From: Mycobacterium colombiense
GTDB lineage: Bacteria > Actinomycetota > Actinomycetes > Mycobacteriales > Mycobacteriaceae
Length of the DNA stretch: 64,000 nt
Reading direction: 5' to 3'
Assembly (NCBI RefSeq): GCF_001665835.1
Contig: NZ_LZSX01000099.1
Location: 1-64,000, forward strand
A program made the translations under genes and the position numbers. Position 1 is the stretch's first letter. Each line of letters begins with the position of its first letter. Of the stretch, positions 1 through 6,652 are shown one piece after another. The notes beneath the pieces are model-generated. The model had not been told where the DNA came from, ran no database searches, and saw only the letters and a program-made list of their open reading frames with translations.

Positions 1-310
1 TGGGCCAGGGACTCGTCGGCGTGGCGGTGTACGGGCTGATGGGCGTGGTCCTGCTGGGCGTCGCGCTGTTGGCGATGGCCGTGATGATGACGACGGTCAG
101 GGCGATGTACATCGCGCCCGCGACCACCACGGCGTTGGGCCGGCGGTCGATAAAGACCAGCTGGCGCAGCTTTCCCGGGGTCAGCACGTCGACCGCGTAG
201 AACCCGACGAGAAGCACAGCCATGCCGACGACGAAGTAGAGGATCGTCGCGACTGCGCCTTTCAGCACGGGGTTGAGGTCGACGCTGCCGATCTCGACGG
301 CGAGATACAT
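1..310 (-). CDS. DUF350-type small membrane protein, partial (Rv2600-like), interrupted by an inverted segment
   Basis: The gene starts at an ATG and runs off the left edge after 103 codons. The first 80 residues read as a normal DUF350 half-protein: a hydrophobic helix (about 13-40), then LTPGKLRQLVFIDRRPNAVV, then a second hydrophobic helix ending in TAIANS. After that the minus frame turns polar and Pro/Thr-rich (ATPSRTTPISPYT), which does not fit a membrane protein. The expected continuation, GLVGVAVYGLMGVVLLGVAL, is instead encoded on the plus strand at 3-77. The switch lies at a 13-bp inverted-repeat arm. The function of DUF350 proteins is unknown; in M. tuberculosis the gene lies next to a spermidine-synthase-like gene. 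The family call is from memory and is firm for the N-terminal part only. Confidence 0.7.
   Translation of the reverse strand, partial: MYLAVEIGSVDLNPVLKGAVATILYFVVGMAVLLVGFYAVDVLTPGKLRQLVFIDRRPNAVVVAGAMYIALTVVIITAIANSATPSRTTPISPYTATPTSPWP
65..77. repeat. 13-bp inverted-repeat arm at the inversion junction
   Basis: Plus strand GCTGTTGGCGATG. Its complement encodes part of TAIANS in the minus frame, while the plus strand encodes LLAM at the end of the displaced membrane helix. In an uninverted gene the two motifs would be an inverted pair about 65-80 bp apart, so this is the natural crossover point. Confidence 0.6.
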
Positions 311-327
311 GGTGTTCTCCTTTGCGT

Positions 328-768
328 TCACTTGGTTCCGCCGGGGCCGCCCGGGGTGCCTCCGGCGCCGCCCGACGGGGATCCAGGGGAAAATCCGGGG
401 CCGAGGAAGATGAAGGCGCCGTGGCTGTATCCGGCGCTCAGCGATTCGACGCGGATGCTGCACGGGTAGTTGCCGTCGGGGCCGACGATCACGATGTTGT
501 TGCTGTAGCGCAGGTACTCGGTTTTGCCGTTGTCGGCGCGCGCGTTCGGTTCGGCATAGTCGGCGAGCGTGTCGGCTACCTGGTCGGGCGAACCGCTGCA
601 CTGGTAGCGAGTCCCGTTCACATCGCGGGCGTACTCGTGATAATGGCCGGCGACATACGACGCGATGTTCTTCTGCAGCAAGATGATTCCGAATATCAGG
701 CACGCCACACCGGCCACGCCCAGCACACCGGCGATCACGAACAGGCGGTTGCGGCTCACGGGTGCCAC
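328..768 (-). CDS. DUF4247-type membrane-anchored protein (Rv2599-like)
   Basis: 146 aa. One N-terminal membrane segment (about residues 9-30, FVIAGVLGVAGVACLIFGII) is followed by an extracytoplasmic domain with two cysteines (near residues 56 and 102), and ends in a Gly/Pro/Ser-rich tail. It starts at an ATG that overlaps the end of the upstream gene by 13 bp, so the two are co-transcribed. The DUF4247 assignment is from memory of the M. tuberculosis homologue. Function unknown. Confidence 0.75.
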   Translation of the reverse strand: MAPVSRNRLFVIAGVLGVAGVACLIFGIILLQKNIASYVAGHYHEYARDVNGTRYQCSGSPDQVADTLADYAEPNARADNGKTEYLRYSNNIVIVGPDGNYPCSIRVESLSAGYSHGAFIFLGPGFSPGSPSGGAGGTPGGPGGTK

Positions 769-1259
769 CGGCTGGCCGTGTGAACCACCGTTCCGCCGTT
801 GCCGGCGGGGCGCCCCGGGTAGAGGTGCCAGGTCTGCCAGCGCCAGCCGGCGCCGTCGGGTTCGGCGGCCAGCACGGTCAGCGCGGCGTCATCGCCGGGA
901 AACGTGCCACCGAGCCAGCCCGCCTGGGCGCAACGGCCGCGCAGGTCGCTCGCGAGGCGGCGAAAACTCGCCTCGTCGTGGGCGTCGGTGCGGGAGTCCA
1001 GGCGGTAACCGGGCGCCTCGGTGCGCTCCGGCAGGTCGGCCCCGAGACTGCGTGCGGTACAAGAGATTTCCTCGGAGAACGCGTGCTCGACGGCGACGAC
1101 ATGTGAGGCGCCGAGCACGCCGAGCAGCAGCGCGGCGCCGCCGTCGGGGTGGTCGAGCCGGCAGCTGGCCAGCGGCGTGGGCACGGGCGCGTTGAGCGCG
1201 AGTCCCAGCCGTTCCCCGGATACGTCGGCCGGGGTCACGGCGAGCTGATGAAGGGGCAC
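756..1259 (-). CDS. conserved hypothetical protein, DUF2617-like (Rv2598-like)
   Basis: 167 aa, soluble, no membrane segment. The open frame extends much further upstream, but there is no ATG, GTG or TTG near the end of the preceding gene. The GTG chosen here has a GAGG eight bases before it and gives nearly the length I recall for the M. tuberculosis protein (164 aa). Visible features are a His/Asp-rich middle (RLDHPDGG) and WRWQTWHLYP near the C terminus. It sits between a DUF4178 and a DUF4247 gene in a tight operon. Function unknown; the DUF2617 label is from memory. Confidence 0.7.
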   Translation of the reverse strand: MPLHQLAVTPADVSGERLGLALNAPVPTPLASCRLDHPDGGAALLLGVLGASHVVAVEHAFSEEISCTARSLGADLPERTEAPGYRLDSRTDAHDEASFRRLASDLRGRCAQAGWLGGTFPGDDAALTVLAAEPDGAGWRWQTWHLYPGRPAGNGGTVVHTASRWHP

Positions 1260-1276
1260 CGAGGGGACCTCGTGCT

Positions 1277-1888
1277 CTACGCCGGGCTGGGTGGGGGCGC
1301 CGAATACACGGTGATCTCGCTCGGCGAGACGGACTTTCCCGTCGATACCTCCCAGGGCATGTCCGGGGCCCTGCGCTCGAACGAGAGCAGCGCCGACTCG
1401 TCGGCGTTGGTGCAGTCGACGAACTCCATCTCGCCGCCGGCCGGCAGGCCGGTGGTGCCCTCGGTCGTGTAGGAGGCGCGGCCGCGTTCGGACTCGTGGA
1501 ACATCACGCCGTCGACGACGTAGGGATCGCCGGGCCGCAGCGGCACGTCCTTGCGGGTGACCCACATCGCCAGCTCCAGGCGCCCGTCGTCTTCCTCGAC
1601 GCTGAACCAGATCGGCTGGTCGCCGCCCTCCAGCAGGTGTTCCCACCAGACGAAGGGGCCCTCGCGGTAGGTCACCGAACCGCGCACGATGTAGTCGATG
1701 CCGCCGTAGCTGACGATGGCCCCGGGCCCGAGTTGGCGGGGGCCGAACTGCGGCATCGCGTCGGCGGCCAGTGGATCCTGGCGTCCGCCCCGCTGGGCCG
1801 GATGCTTCGGCCGCCGCAAAGCCACCACGAGCACCACGATGGACGCGATGAAGAGCACTACGGCGATCATGACCAGCAGAGATCCCAC
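1277..1888 (-). CDS. DUF4178 membrane-anchored protein (Rv2597-like)
   Basis: 203 aa from a GTG preceded by GGAGAGG at good spacing. An ATG further upstream would add 28 residues without a ribosome site. One N-terminal membrane helix (MIAVVLFIASIVVLVVAL) is followed by a soluble domain with WWEHLLEGG and WFSVEEDDGRLELAMW, typical of DUF4178. It is the first gene of the four-gene minus-strand operon and diverges from ruvC. Function unknown. Confidence 0.75.
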   Translation of the reverse strand: MGSLLVMIAVVLFIASIVVLVVALRRPKHPAQRGGRQDPLAADAMPQFGPRQLGPGAIVSYGGIDYIVRGSVTYREGPFVWWEHLLEGGDQPIWFSVEEDDGRLELAMWVTRKDVPLRPGDPYVVDGVMFHESERGRASYTTEGTTGLPAGGEMEFVDCTNADESALLSFERRAPDMPWEVSTGKSVSPSEITVYSAPPPSPA

Positions 1889-2028
1889 GCCAACCTCTCC
1901 GTTGCCACATTGCTCGAGCGAACGTGGGCTAAAGCTAACAGCTTTTCCTCGGATTCGGCGCCGTAACGTCACCGCGGGAATCGGCGGCTGGGCCGCGTGT
2001 CCTACCCGGACCCGTCGGCGCCGGCCGC

Positions 2029-2051
2029 TAGGGTATCGAACAGCTGTTCTA
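2029..2051 (+). promoter_or_regulatory. LexA (SOS) box overlapping a -10 element before ruvC
   Basis: TCGAAC-AGCT-GTTCTA at 2036-2051 matches the mycobacterial SOS box TCGAAC-N4-GTTCGA at 11 of 12 defined bases. It directly follows TAGGGT at 2029-2034, which fits a TANNNT -10 element. LexA bound here would block ruvCAB until DNA damage. Confidence 0.75.
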
Positions 2052-2067
2052 CTAGGTGGGAGCGGGA

Positions 2068-2634
2068 ATGCGGGTGATGGGCGTCGATCCCGGCCTGACC
2101 CGATGCGGTCTGTCGGTCGTCGAGAGCGGGCGCGGGCGTACGGTCGTCGCGCTGGACGTCGACGTGGTGCGCACCCCGTCGAACGCCCCGCTGGCCGAGC
2201 GGCTGCTGAAGATCAGCGACGCCGTCGAGCACTGGCTGGCCACCCACCGGCCGGACGTCGTGGCGATCGAGCGGGTGTTCTCCCAGTTGAATGTGTCTAC
2301 GGTGATGGGCACCGCCCAGGCCGGCGGCGTCGTCGCCCTGGCGGCCGCGAGGCGCGGCATCGATGTCCACTTCCATACCCCCAGCGAGGTCAAAGCCGCG
2401 GTCACCGGCAACGGTGCCGCAGATAAGGCACAGGTCACCGCGATGGTCACCAGAATCCTTGAGCTGCAAGCCAAACCGACGCCCGCCGACGCCGCAGACG
2501 CGCTGGCCCTGGCGATCTGTCATTGCTGGCGGGCGCCGATGATCGCCCGGATGGCCGCCGCCGAGGCGATGGCCGCCCAGCAGCGACAGAAGTACCAGGC
2601 CAAGGTGGACGCCAAGCTGAAGGCCGCGCGATGA
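2068..2634 (+). CDS. ruvC: Holliday junction resolvase RuvC
   Basis: 188 aa. RuvC is a dimeric Mg-dependent nuclease that cuts four-way junctions symmetrically in the RuvABC complex. The RNase-H-like fold is visible as MGVDPGLTRCG (catalytic Asp7) and AIERVF (Glu68), with the C-terminal acidic pair in TPADAADALALA. The ATG was chosen over an upstream GTG because it gives the canonical MRVMGVDPG start and follows GGGAGCGGGA. It overlaps ruvA by ATGA, so translation is probably coupled. A LexA box lies just upstream. Confidence 0.97.
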   Translation: MRVMGVDPGLTRCGLSVVESGRGRTVVALDVDVVRTPSNAPLAERLLKISDAVEHWLATHRPDVVAIERVFSQLNVSTVMGTAQAGGVVALAAARRGIDVHFHTPSEVKAAVTGNGAADKAQVTAMVTRILELQAKPTPADAADALALAICHCWRAPMIARMAAAEAMAAQQRQKYQAKVDAKLKAAR

Positions 2635-3230
2635 TCGCGTCGGTGCGCGGGGAGGTCCTCGAGGTTGCGCTCGATCACGTGGTGATCGAGGCCGCCGGCG
2701 TCGGCTACCGGGTGAACGCCACCCCGTCGACGCTGGCGACGCTGCGGTCGGGGACCGAGGCCCGGCTGATCACCGCGATGATCGTCCGCGAGGATTCGAT
2801 GACGTTGTACGGCTTCACCGACACCGAGACCCGCGACCTGTTCCTCACCCTGCTGTCGGTGTCGGGGGTGGGGCCGCGGCTGGCGATGGCGACCCTGGCC
2901 GTGCACGACGCCGGGGCGCTGCGACAGGCGCTGCACGACAGCGACGTCACCGCGCTGACCCGGGTGCCCGGGATCGGCAAGCGCGGCGCCGAACGGATGG
3001 TCTTGGAATTGCGTGACAAGGTCGGTGTCGGGGTCGCGGCGGACGCACCGGCCGGCGCGGGTCTCAACGGCCACGCCGTGCGCAATCCGGTTGTGGAAGC
3101 CCTTGTCGGCCTTGGGTTTGCGGCCAAGCAGGCGGAGGAGGCCACCGACAAGGTGCTGGCCGCCGAACACGACGCCACCACGTCGACCGCGCTGCGGGCC
3201 GCGCTGTCATTGTTGGGTAAGTCCCGATGA
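2631..3230 (+). CDS. ruvA: Holliday junction helicase subunit RuvA
   Basis: 199 aa. RuvA binds the four-way junction as a tetramer and loads RuvB. The N-terminal OB fold (MIASVRGEVLEVALDHVVI) is followed by two helix-hairpin-helix motifs (SVSGVGPRLA and RVPGIGKRGAERMVLELRDK) and a C-terminal RuvB-contacting domain (VEALVGLGFAAKQAEEA). Length is normal. Start and stop overlap both neighbours by 4 bp, marking a tightly coupled operon. Confidence 0.97.
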   Translation: MIASVRGEVLEVALDHVVIEAAGVGYRVNATPSTLATLRSGTEARLITAMIVREDSMTLYGFTDTETRDLFLTLLSVSGVGPRLAMATLAVHDAGALRQALHDSDVTALTRVPGIGKRGAERMVLELRDKVGVGVAADAPAGAGLNGHAVRNPVVEALVGLGFAAKQAEEATDKVLAAEHDATTSTALRAALSLLGKSR

Positions 3231-4282
3231 CGGACGACTACGAGGACCGAGAGGTTCGGGAAGTTTCAGCGGCGCTGGCGCCGGCAGAAGGCGACATCGA
3301 CGTCAGCCTGCGGCCGCGCTCGCTGCGGGAATTCATCGGCCAACCGCGGGTGCGCGAACAGCTGCAGCTCGTCATCGAGGGCGCCAAAAACCGCGGCAAC
3401 ACTCCGGATCACATTCTGTTGTCCGGTCCGCCGGGGCTGGGCAAGACATCGCTGGCCATGATCATCGCGGCCGAGCTCGGGTCGTCGCTGCGGGTGACGT
3501 CCGGTCCGGCGCTGGAACGCGCCGGCGACCTGGCCGCGATGCTGTCCAACCTGGTCGCGCACGACGTGCTGTTCATCGACGAGATCCACCGCATCGCCCG
3601 GCCCGCCGAGGAGATGCTGTACCTGGCCATGGAGGACTTCCGGGTCGACGTGGTGGTCGGCAAGGGCCCCGGGGCCACATCGATACCGCTGGAGGTGGCG
3701 CCGTTCACCCTGGTCGGCGCGACCACCCGGTCCGGCGCGCTGACCGGCCCACTGCGCGACCGGTTCGGTTTCACCGCGCACATGGATTTCTACGAGCCCG
3801 CCGAGCTGGAGCGGGTGCTGGCCCGCTCGGCCGGGATCCTGGGCATCGAACTCGGCGGCGATGCGGCCGAGGAGATCGCCCGGCGCTCGCGCGGCACCCC
3901 GCGCATCGCGAACCGGCTGTTGCGCCGGGTCCGCGACTTCGCCGAGGTGCGTGCCGACGGCGTGATCACCCGCGACGTCGCCAAGTCCGCGCTGGCGGTC
4001 TACGACGTCGACGAGCTGGGCCTGGACCGGCTGGACCGGGGGGTGCTCTCGGCGCTGACCCGCAGCTTCGGCGGCGGCCCGGTCGGGGTGTCAACGCTGG
4101 CGGTGGCGGTGGGCGAGGAGGCCACCACGGTCGAGGAGGTGTGCGAGCCGTTCCTGGTCCGCGCCGGCATGATCGCGCGCACGCCCCGGGGCCGGGTGGC
4201 CACCGCCAAGGCCTGGACGCACCTCGGCATGACGCCGCCGGCCGGGGTCACCGGCCTCGGCCAGGCCGGCCTGTTCGACTAG
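3227..4282 (+). CDS. ruvB: Holliday junction branch-migration ATPase RuvB
   Basis: 351 aa. RuvB is the hexameric AAA+ motor that drives branch migration. Visible motifs are Walker A SGPPGLGKTSLA, Walker B VLFIDEIHR, sensor 1 VGATTRSGAL with the Arg-finger segment GPLRDRFGF, and a C-terminal winged helix (about residues 255-350). It is the last gene of the operon. Downstream lies only a weak GGCCG/CGGCC hairpin (4297-4311). Confidence 0.97.
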   Translation: MTDDYEDREVREVSAALAPAEGDIDVSLRPRSLREFIGQPRVREQLQLVIEGAKNRGNTPDHILLSGPPGLGKTSLAMIIAAELGSSLRVTSGPALERAGDLAAMLSNLVAHDVLFIDEIHRIARPAEEMLYLAMEDFRVDVVVGKGPGATSIPLEVAPFTLVGATTRSGALTGPLRDRFGFTAHMDFYEPAELERVLARSAGILGIELGGDAAEEIARRSRGTPRIANRLLRRVRDFAEVRADGVITRDVAKSALAVYDVDELGLDRLDRGVLSALTRSFGGGPVGVSTLAVAVGEEATTVEEVCEPFLVRAGMIARTPRGRVATAKAWTHLGMTPPAGVTGLGQAGLFD

Positions 4283-4531
4283 CGGCCACCGCCCTGGGCC
4301 GTTTCGCGGCCAAATCGTGACCTTTGCGCCCGGCCGGGCCCGAACGCTCGCCTTGCGCGGCCTCCGGCCAGCTCAGGCCGCCGGGGCCGTGGACAGCCCG
4401 GCCGCAACCATCGCCCGCCGGAGCCCGTTCCGGTGCCCCCAGCAAACACCAACATGCGCGTGACCGGTTACACCCCGGCACCGTCGGGTAACCAGCCTCA
4501 CAGCAGTCATACCTGTTTGAAGGAGGTTCCG
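4283..4531. other. intergenic region downstream of ruvB
   Basis: No convincing gene. It holds a weak hairpin just after ruvB and a GGTTAC / GTAACC inverted repeat (4466-4471 and 4488-4493) about 40-65 bp before the next start, a possible operator. In M. tuberculosis a PE_PGRS gene occupies this place, as I recall; nothing of it is visible here. Confidence 0.4.
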
Positions 4532-5221
4532 ATGAGGACCACGAGCGACGACTACGACCGACCCCGCGCGCTGTACATGCCACGTACCCGCGGCGCGCTA
4601 ACCGGGCTCCTGCTGATACTTCTGGGTGCGTGGGGTGCATTGGTGCCGTTCTTCGGGCCCAACATCGACTGGGCCTACATGGCCGACCCCGCATGGACGT
4701 GGACCACGGCCAAAGGCTGGTTGGAGGTGCTCCCCGGAGTCGCTGCGGCGGTCGGCGGCCTGCTGGTGCTCATGTCCGGCAATCGCGCCAGCGCAGTGTT
4801 CGGCGGCTGGCTGGCGGTGGCCGGCGGCGCCTGGTTCGTGGTGGGCCGCGCGTTCGCTACGACGCTCGGCATCGGCGACATCGGTCAACCGATGGCGGCG
4901 ACGGACCTGAAACGGGCCCTGCTCGACGTCACCTACTTCACCGGCCTGGGCGCCCTGATCGTGTTCCTGGGCGGCGCCGCCGTGGCCCGGCTGGCGGTTC
5001 GTCACGCGCGTGACGTCGTGGTGAGGGAACCGGCACCGGTGGCGGGCGAGGCTGTCCCGGCGGCACAACCGGCCATGTATGACGAGACCAGCGGCCCGGC
5101 GGGGGCGCGGTCGGACGCCGTGGCGGCCGAGCGGGCGCCCCGCGGGCGCACGGGTGGTGGCCTGTTCCGTCGGCGCACCGGCGGCGGCCTGTTCCACCGG
5201 CACCACCACGCCGGCGCCTAG
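4532..5221 (+). CDS. four-helix membrane protein, copy A of a paralogous pair
   Basis: 229 aa, family not recognised. A perfect AAGGAGGT ribosome site (4520-4527) fixes the start. There are four hydrophobic segments: LLLILLGAWGALVPFF (about residues 27-42), one around VLPGVAAAVGGLLVLM, one around GGWLAVAGGAWFVVG, and one around TGLGALIVFLGGAAV. A basic cytoplasmic tail carries a short duplication, FRRRTGGGLFHRHHH. It shares conserved stretches throughout the membrane domain with the gene at 5895-6587, for example RPRxLxMPRxRGA and ATDxKRAxLxVTYFxGLGAL. A strong terminator follows. Confidence 0.8.
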   Translation: MRTTSDDYDRPRALYMPRTRGALTGLLLILLGAWGALVPFFGPNIDWAYMADPAWTWTTAKGWLEVLPGVAAAVGGLLVLMSGNRASAVFGGWLAVAGGAWFVVGRAFATTLGIGDIGQPMAATDLKRALLDVTYFTGLGALIVFLGGAAVARLAVRHARDVVVREPAPVAGEAVPAAQPAMYDETSGPAGARSDAVAAERAPRGRTGGGLFRRRTGGGLFHRHHHAGA

Positions 5222-5242
5222 CGCGCAATCTCCAAGGCGGGA

Positions 5243-5275
5243 GGCCCCGGTAGCCCTCGGCTACCGGGGCCTTTT
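5243..5275 (+). terminator. intrinsic terminator
   Basis: Perfect 11-bp stem GGCCCCGGTAG / CTACCGGGGCC with a 7-base loop, followed by TTTT. It lies 22 bp after the stop of the first membrane-protein gene. Confidence 0.85.
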
Positions 5276-5379
5276 CGCGTCAGGCTGGCCCGGCTAACCG
5301 CCGGTCGGTAATGTTCACCGGCCGAGACAAGCGGAAATGTGGCCGCCGCCACGCAGGCCGCGACCAGCGAGGAGGAGCG

Positions 5380-5766
5380 ATGATCACCACCGCGTTGGTG
5401 TTCGCCGCACTGGCGGCGTTGCTGCACGTCTACATCTTTGTGATCGAATCGTTGACCTGGACCTCGGAGCGCACCCGCGCCACCTTCGGCACCACCCCGG
5501 CCGAAGCCGAAACCACCAAGCCCCTCGCCTTCAACCAGGGCTTCTACAACTTGTTCCTGGCCATCGTCACAGGTGTGGGCATCGTCGCAGTTGCCTTGGG
5601 GCACACAGGGATTGGAGCGGCCCTGATCTTCGCAGGTGTCGGGTCGATGGCTGCGGCCGCGGTGGTGCTGATCGCGTCCGACCGCAGCAAGGCGCGCGCC
5701 GCCGCGACGCAGGGCACCTTCCCGGCGATCGTCATCGTGCTCCTGTTGCTCGGCCTTCAGCAGTAA
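5380..5766 (+). CDS. DUF1304 integral membrane protein
   Basis: 128 aa with four predicted helices: ALVFAALAALLHVYIFVIE, YNLFLAIVTGVGIVAVALG, AALIFAGVGSMAAAAVVLIA and FPAIVIVLLLLGL. The motif FNQGFYNLFLA is typical of the DUF1304 family (E. coli YqjF-like), whose function is unknown. GAGGAG precedes the ATG. It is bracketed by two terminators, so it is probably its own transcription unit although it sits between two paralogous membrane genes. Confidence 0.85.
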   Translation: MITTALVFAALAALLHVYIFVIESLTWTSERTRATFGTTPAEAETTKPLAFNQGFYNLFLAIVTGVGIVAVALGHTGIGAALIFAGVGSMAAAAVVLIASDRSKARAAATQGTFPAIVIVLLLLGLQQ

Positions 5767-5786
5767 CACCAGTCCCAGCAGCCTCA

Positions 5787-5810
5787 AAAGCCACGGCTAC
5801 CGGTGGCTTT
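5787..5810 (+). terminator. probable intrinsic terminator
   Basis: AAAGCCAC / GTGGCTTT stem with an 8-base loop, 20 bp after the DUF1304 stop. The right arm ends in TTT. The stem is shorter than that of the previous terminator. Confidence 0.6.
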
Positions 5811-5894
5811 CGCCTTCATCGTGGGTTAGTAGTGGAAGGCGCTGGGTAACCATCCCAGGCCGGAAATCGACCCGGTATTCAACGAGGGGATGTC

Positions 5895-6587
5895 ATGAAA
5901 TACGCAGAAGACGGCCGACCCCGCGGGCTGAGTATGCCGCGCTCGCGCGGCGCGGTCAGCGGATTGCTCCTGGTCATTTTGGGAGCTTGGGGGGCGTTAA
6001 TACCGTTTGTCGGTCCGCACTTCAATTTTGCATACACACCGGACCGGGACTGGGCATGGAGCACGGCCCGGGGCTGGCTGGAAGTGGCGCCGGGAGCGGC
6101 CACCGTACTGGGCGGCCTGTTACTGATCGTCGCCGGCAACCGGGTCGCCGCCATGCTGGGCGGTTGGCTGGCCGTGCTGGCCGGCGCCTGGTTCGTCGTG
6201 GGCGGCCAGTTCGCCCCGTTGTTGGGAATCGGCTCGGCCGGTGATCCGATCGCCGCGACCGACCGCAAGCGCGCGGTGCTGGAGGTCACTTACTTCTCGG
6301 GCCTGGGCGCGCTGATCATCTTCGTGGGTGGCGTTGCGCTGGCGCGCACCGCCGTGCGCCTGGCCCGCGACGTGCATCCGGTGGCGGGCGAGCCCGTCGC
6401 CGCGGCACCGGGTGTTGAGCCCTACCGGGATTCGGTCTACGAGCCGGCCGAGGTCTCCTCTGGCGCGCTGACCAAGCCGCGGTCCGCGGCGGACGCCGAG
6501 TCCAAGCGCGGATGGCGCAAGAACCGTGCCGGTGGGGGGGCCGGGGCTAACGCCGCGTACCTGCGCTGGCCGCACCCGCAGCAGTAG
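5895..6587 (+). CDS. four-helix membrane protein, copy B of a paralogous pair
   Basis: 230 aa. It has the same membrane architecture as the protein at 4532-5221, with long conserved blocks (GAWGALIPFVGP, GWLEVAPGAATVLGGLLL, GGWLAVLAGAWFVVGG, ATDRKRAVLEVTYFSGLGAL). The C-terminal tail has diverged: it is basic and Lys/Arg-rich (SKRGWRKNRAG) and lacks the RTGGGLF repeat of copy A. GAGGGG precedes the ATG. It converges on the reductase gene and ends at a strong bidirectional terminator. Function unknown; the pairing shows local gene duplication. Confidence 0.8.
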   Translation: MKYAEDGRPRGLSMPRSRGAVSGLLLVILGAWGALIPFVGPHFNFAYTPDRDWAWSTARGWLEVAPGAATVLGGLLLIVAGNRVAAMLGGWLAVLAGAWFVVGGQFAPLLGIGSAGDPIAATDRKRAVLEVTYFSGLGALIIFVGGVALARTAVRLARDVHPVAGEPVAAAPGVEPYRDSVYEPAEVSSGALTKPRSAADAESKRGWRKNRAGGGAGANAAYLRWPHPQQ

Positions 6588-6605
6588 TTCTCCCGCCGAT
6601 CAATA

Positions 6606-6642
6606 GCAATCGCCCAGTCCCGCAACGGGACTGGGCGATTGC
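6606..6642. terminator. bidirectional terminator between convergent genes
   Basis: Perfect 16-bp stem GCAATCGCCCAGTCCC / GGGACTGGGCGATTGC with a 5-base loop, 18 bp after one stop and 10 bp after the other. It can serve both convergent genes. Confidence 0.85.
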
Positions 6643-6652
6643 GTTGTTGCCT

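Noticed and set aside
756..1910. A 384-codon minus-strand open frame
   Set aside because: Its C-terminal 167 codons are the DUF2617-like gene. The upstream part overlaps the DUF4178 gene in another frame and reads as Arg/Gly-rich filler without a start.
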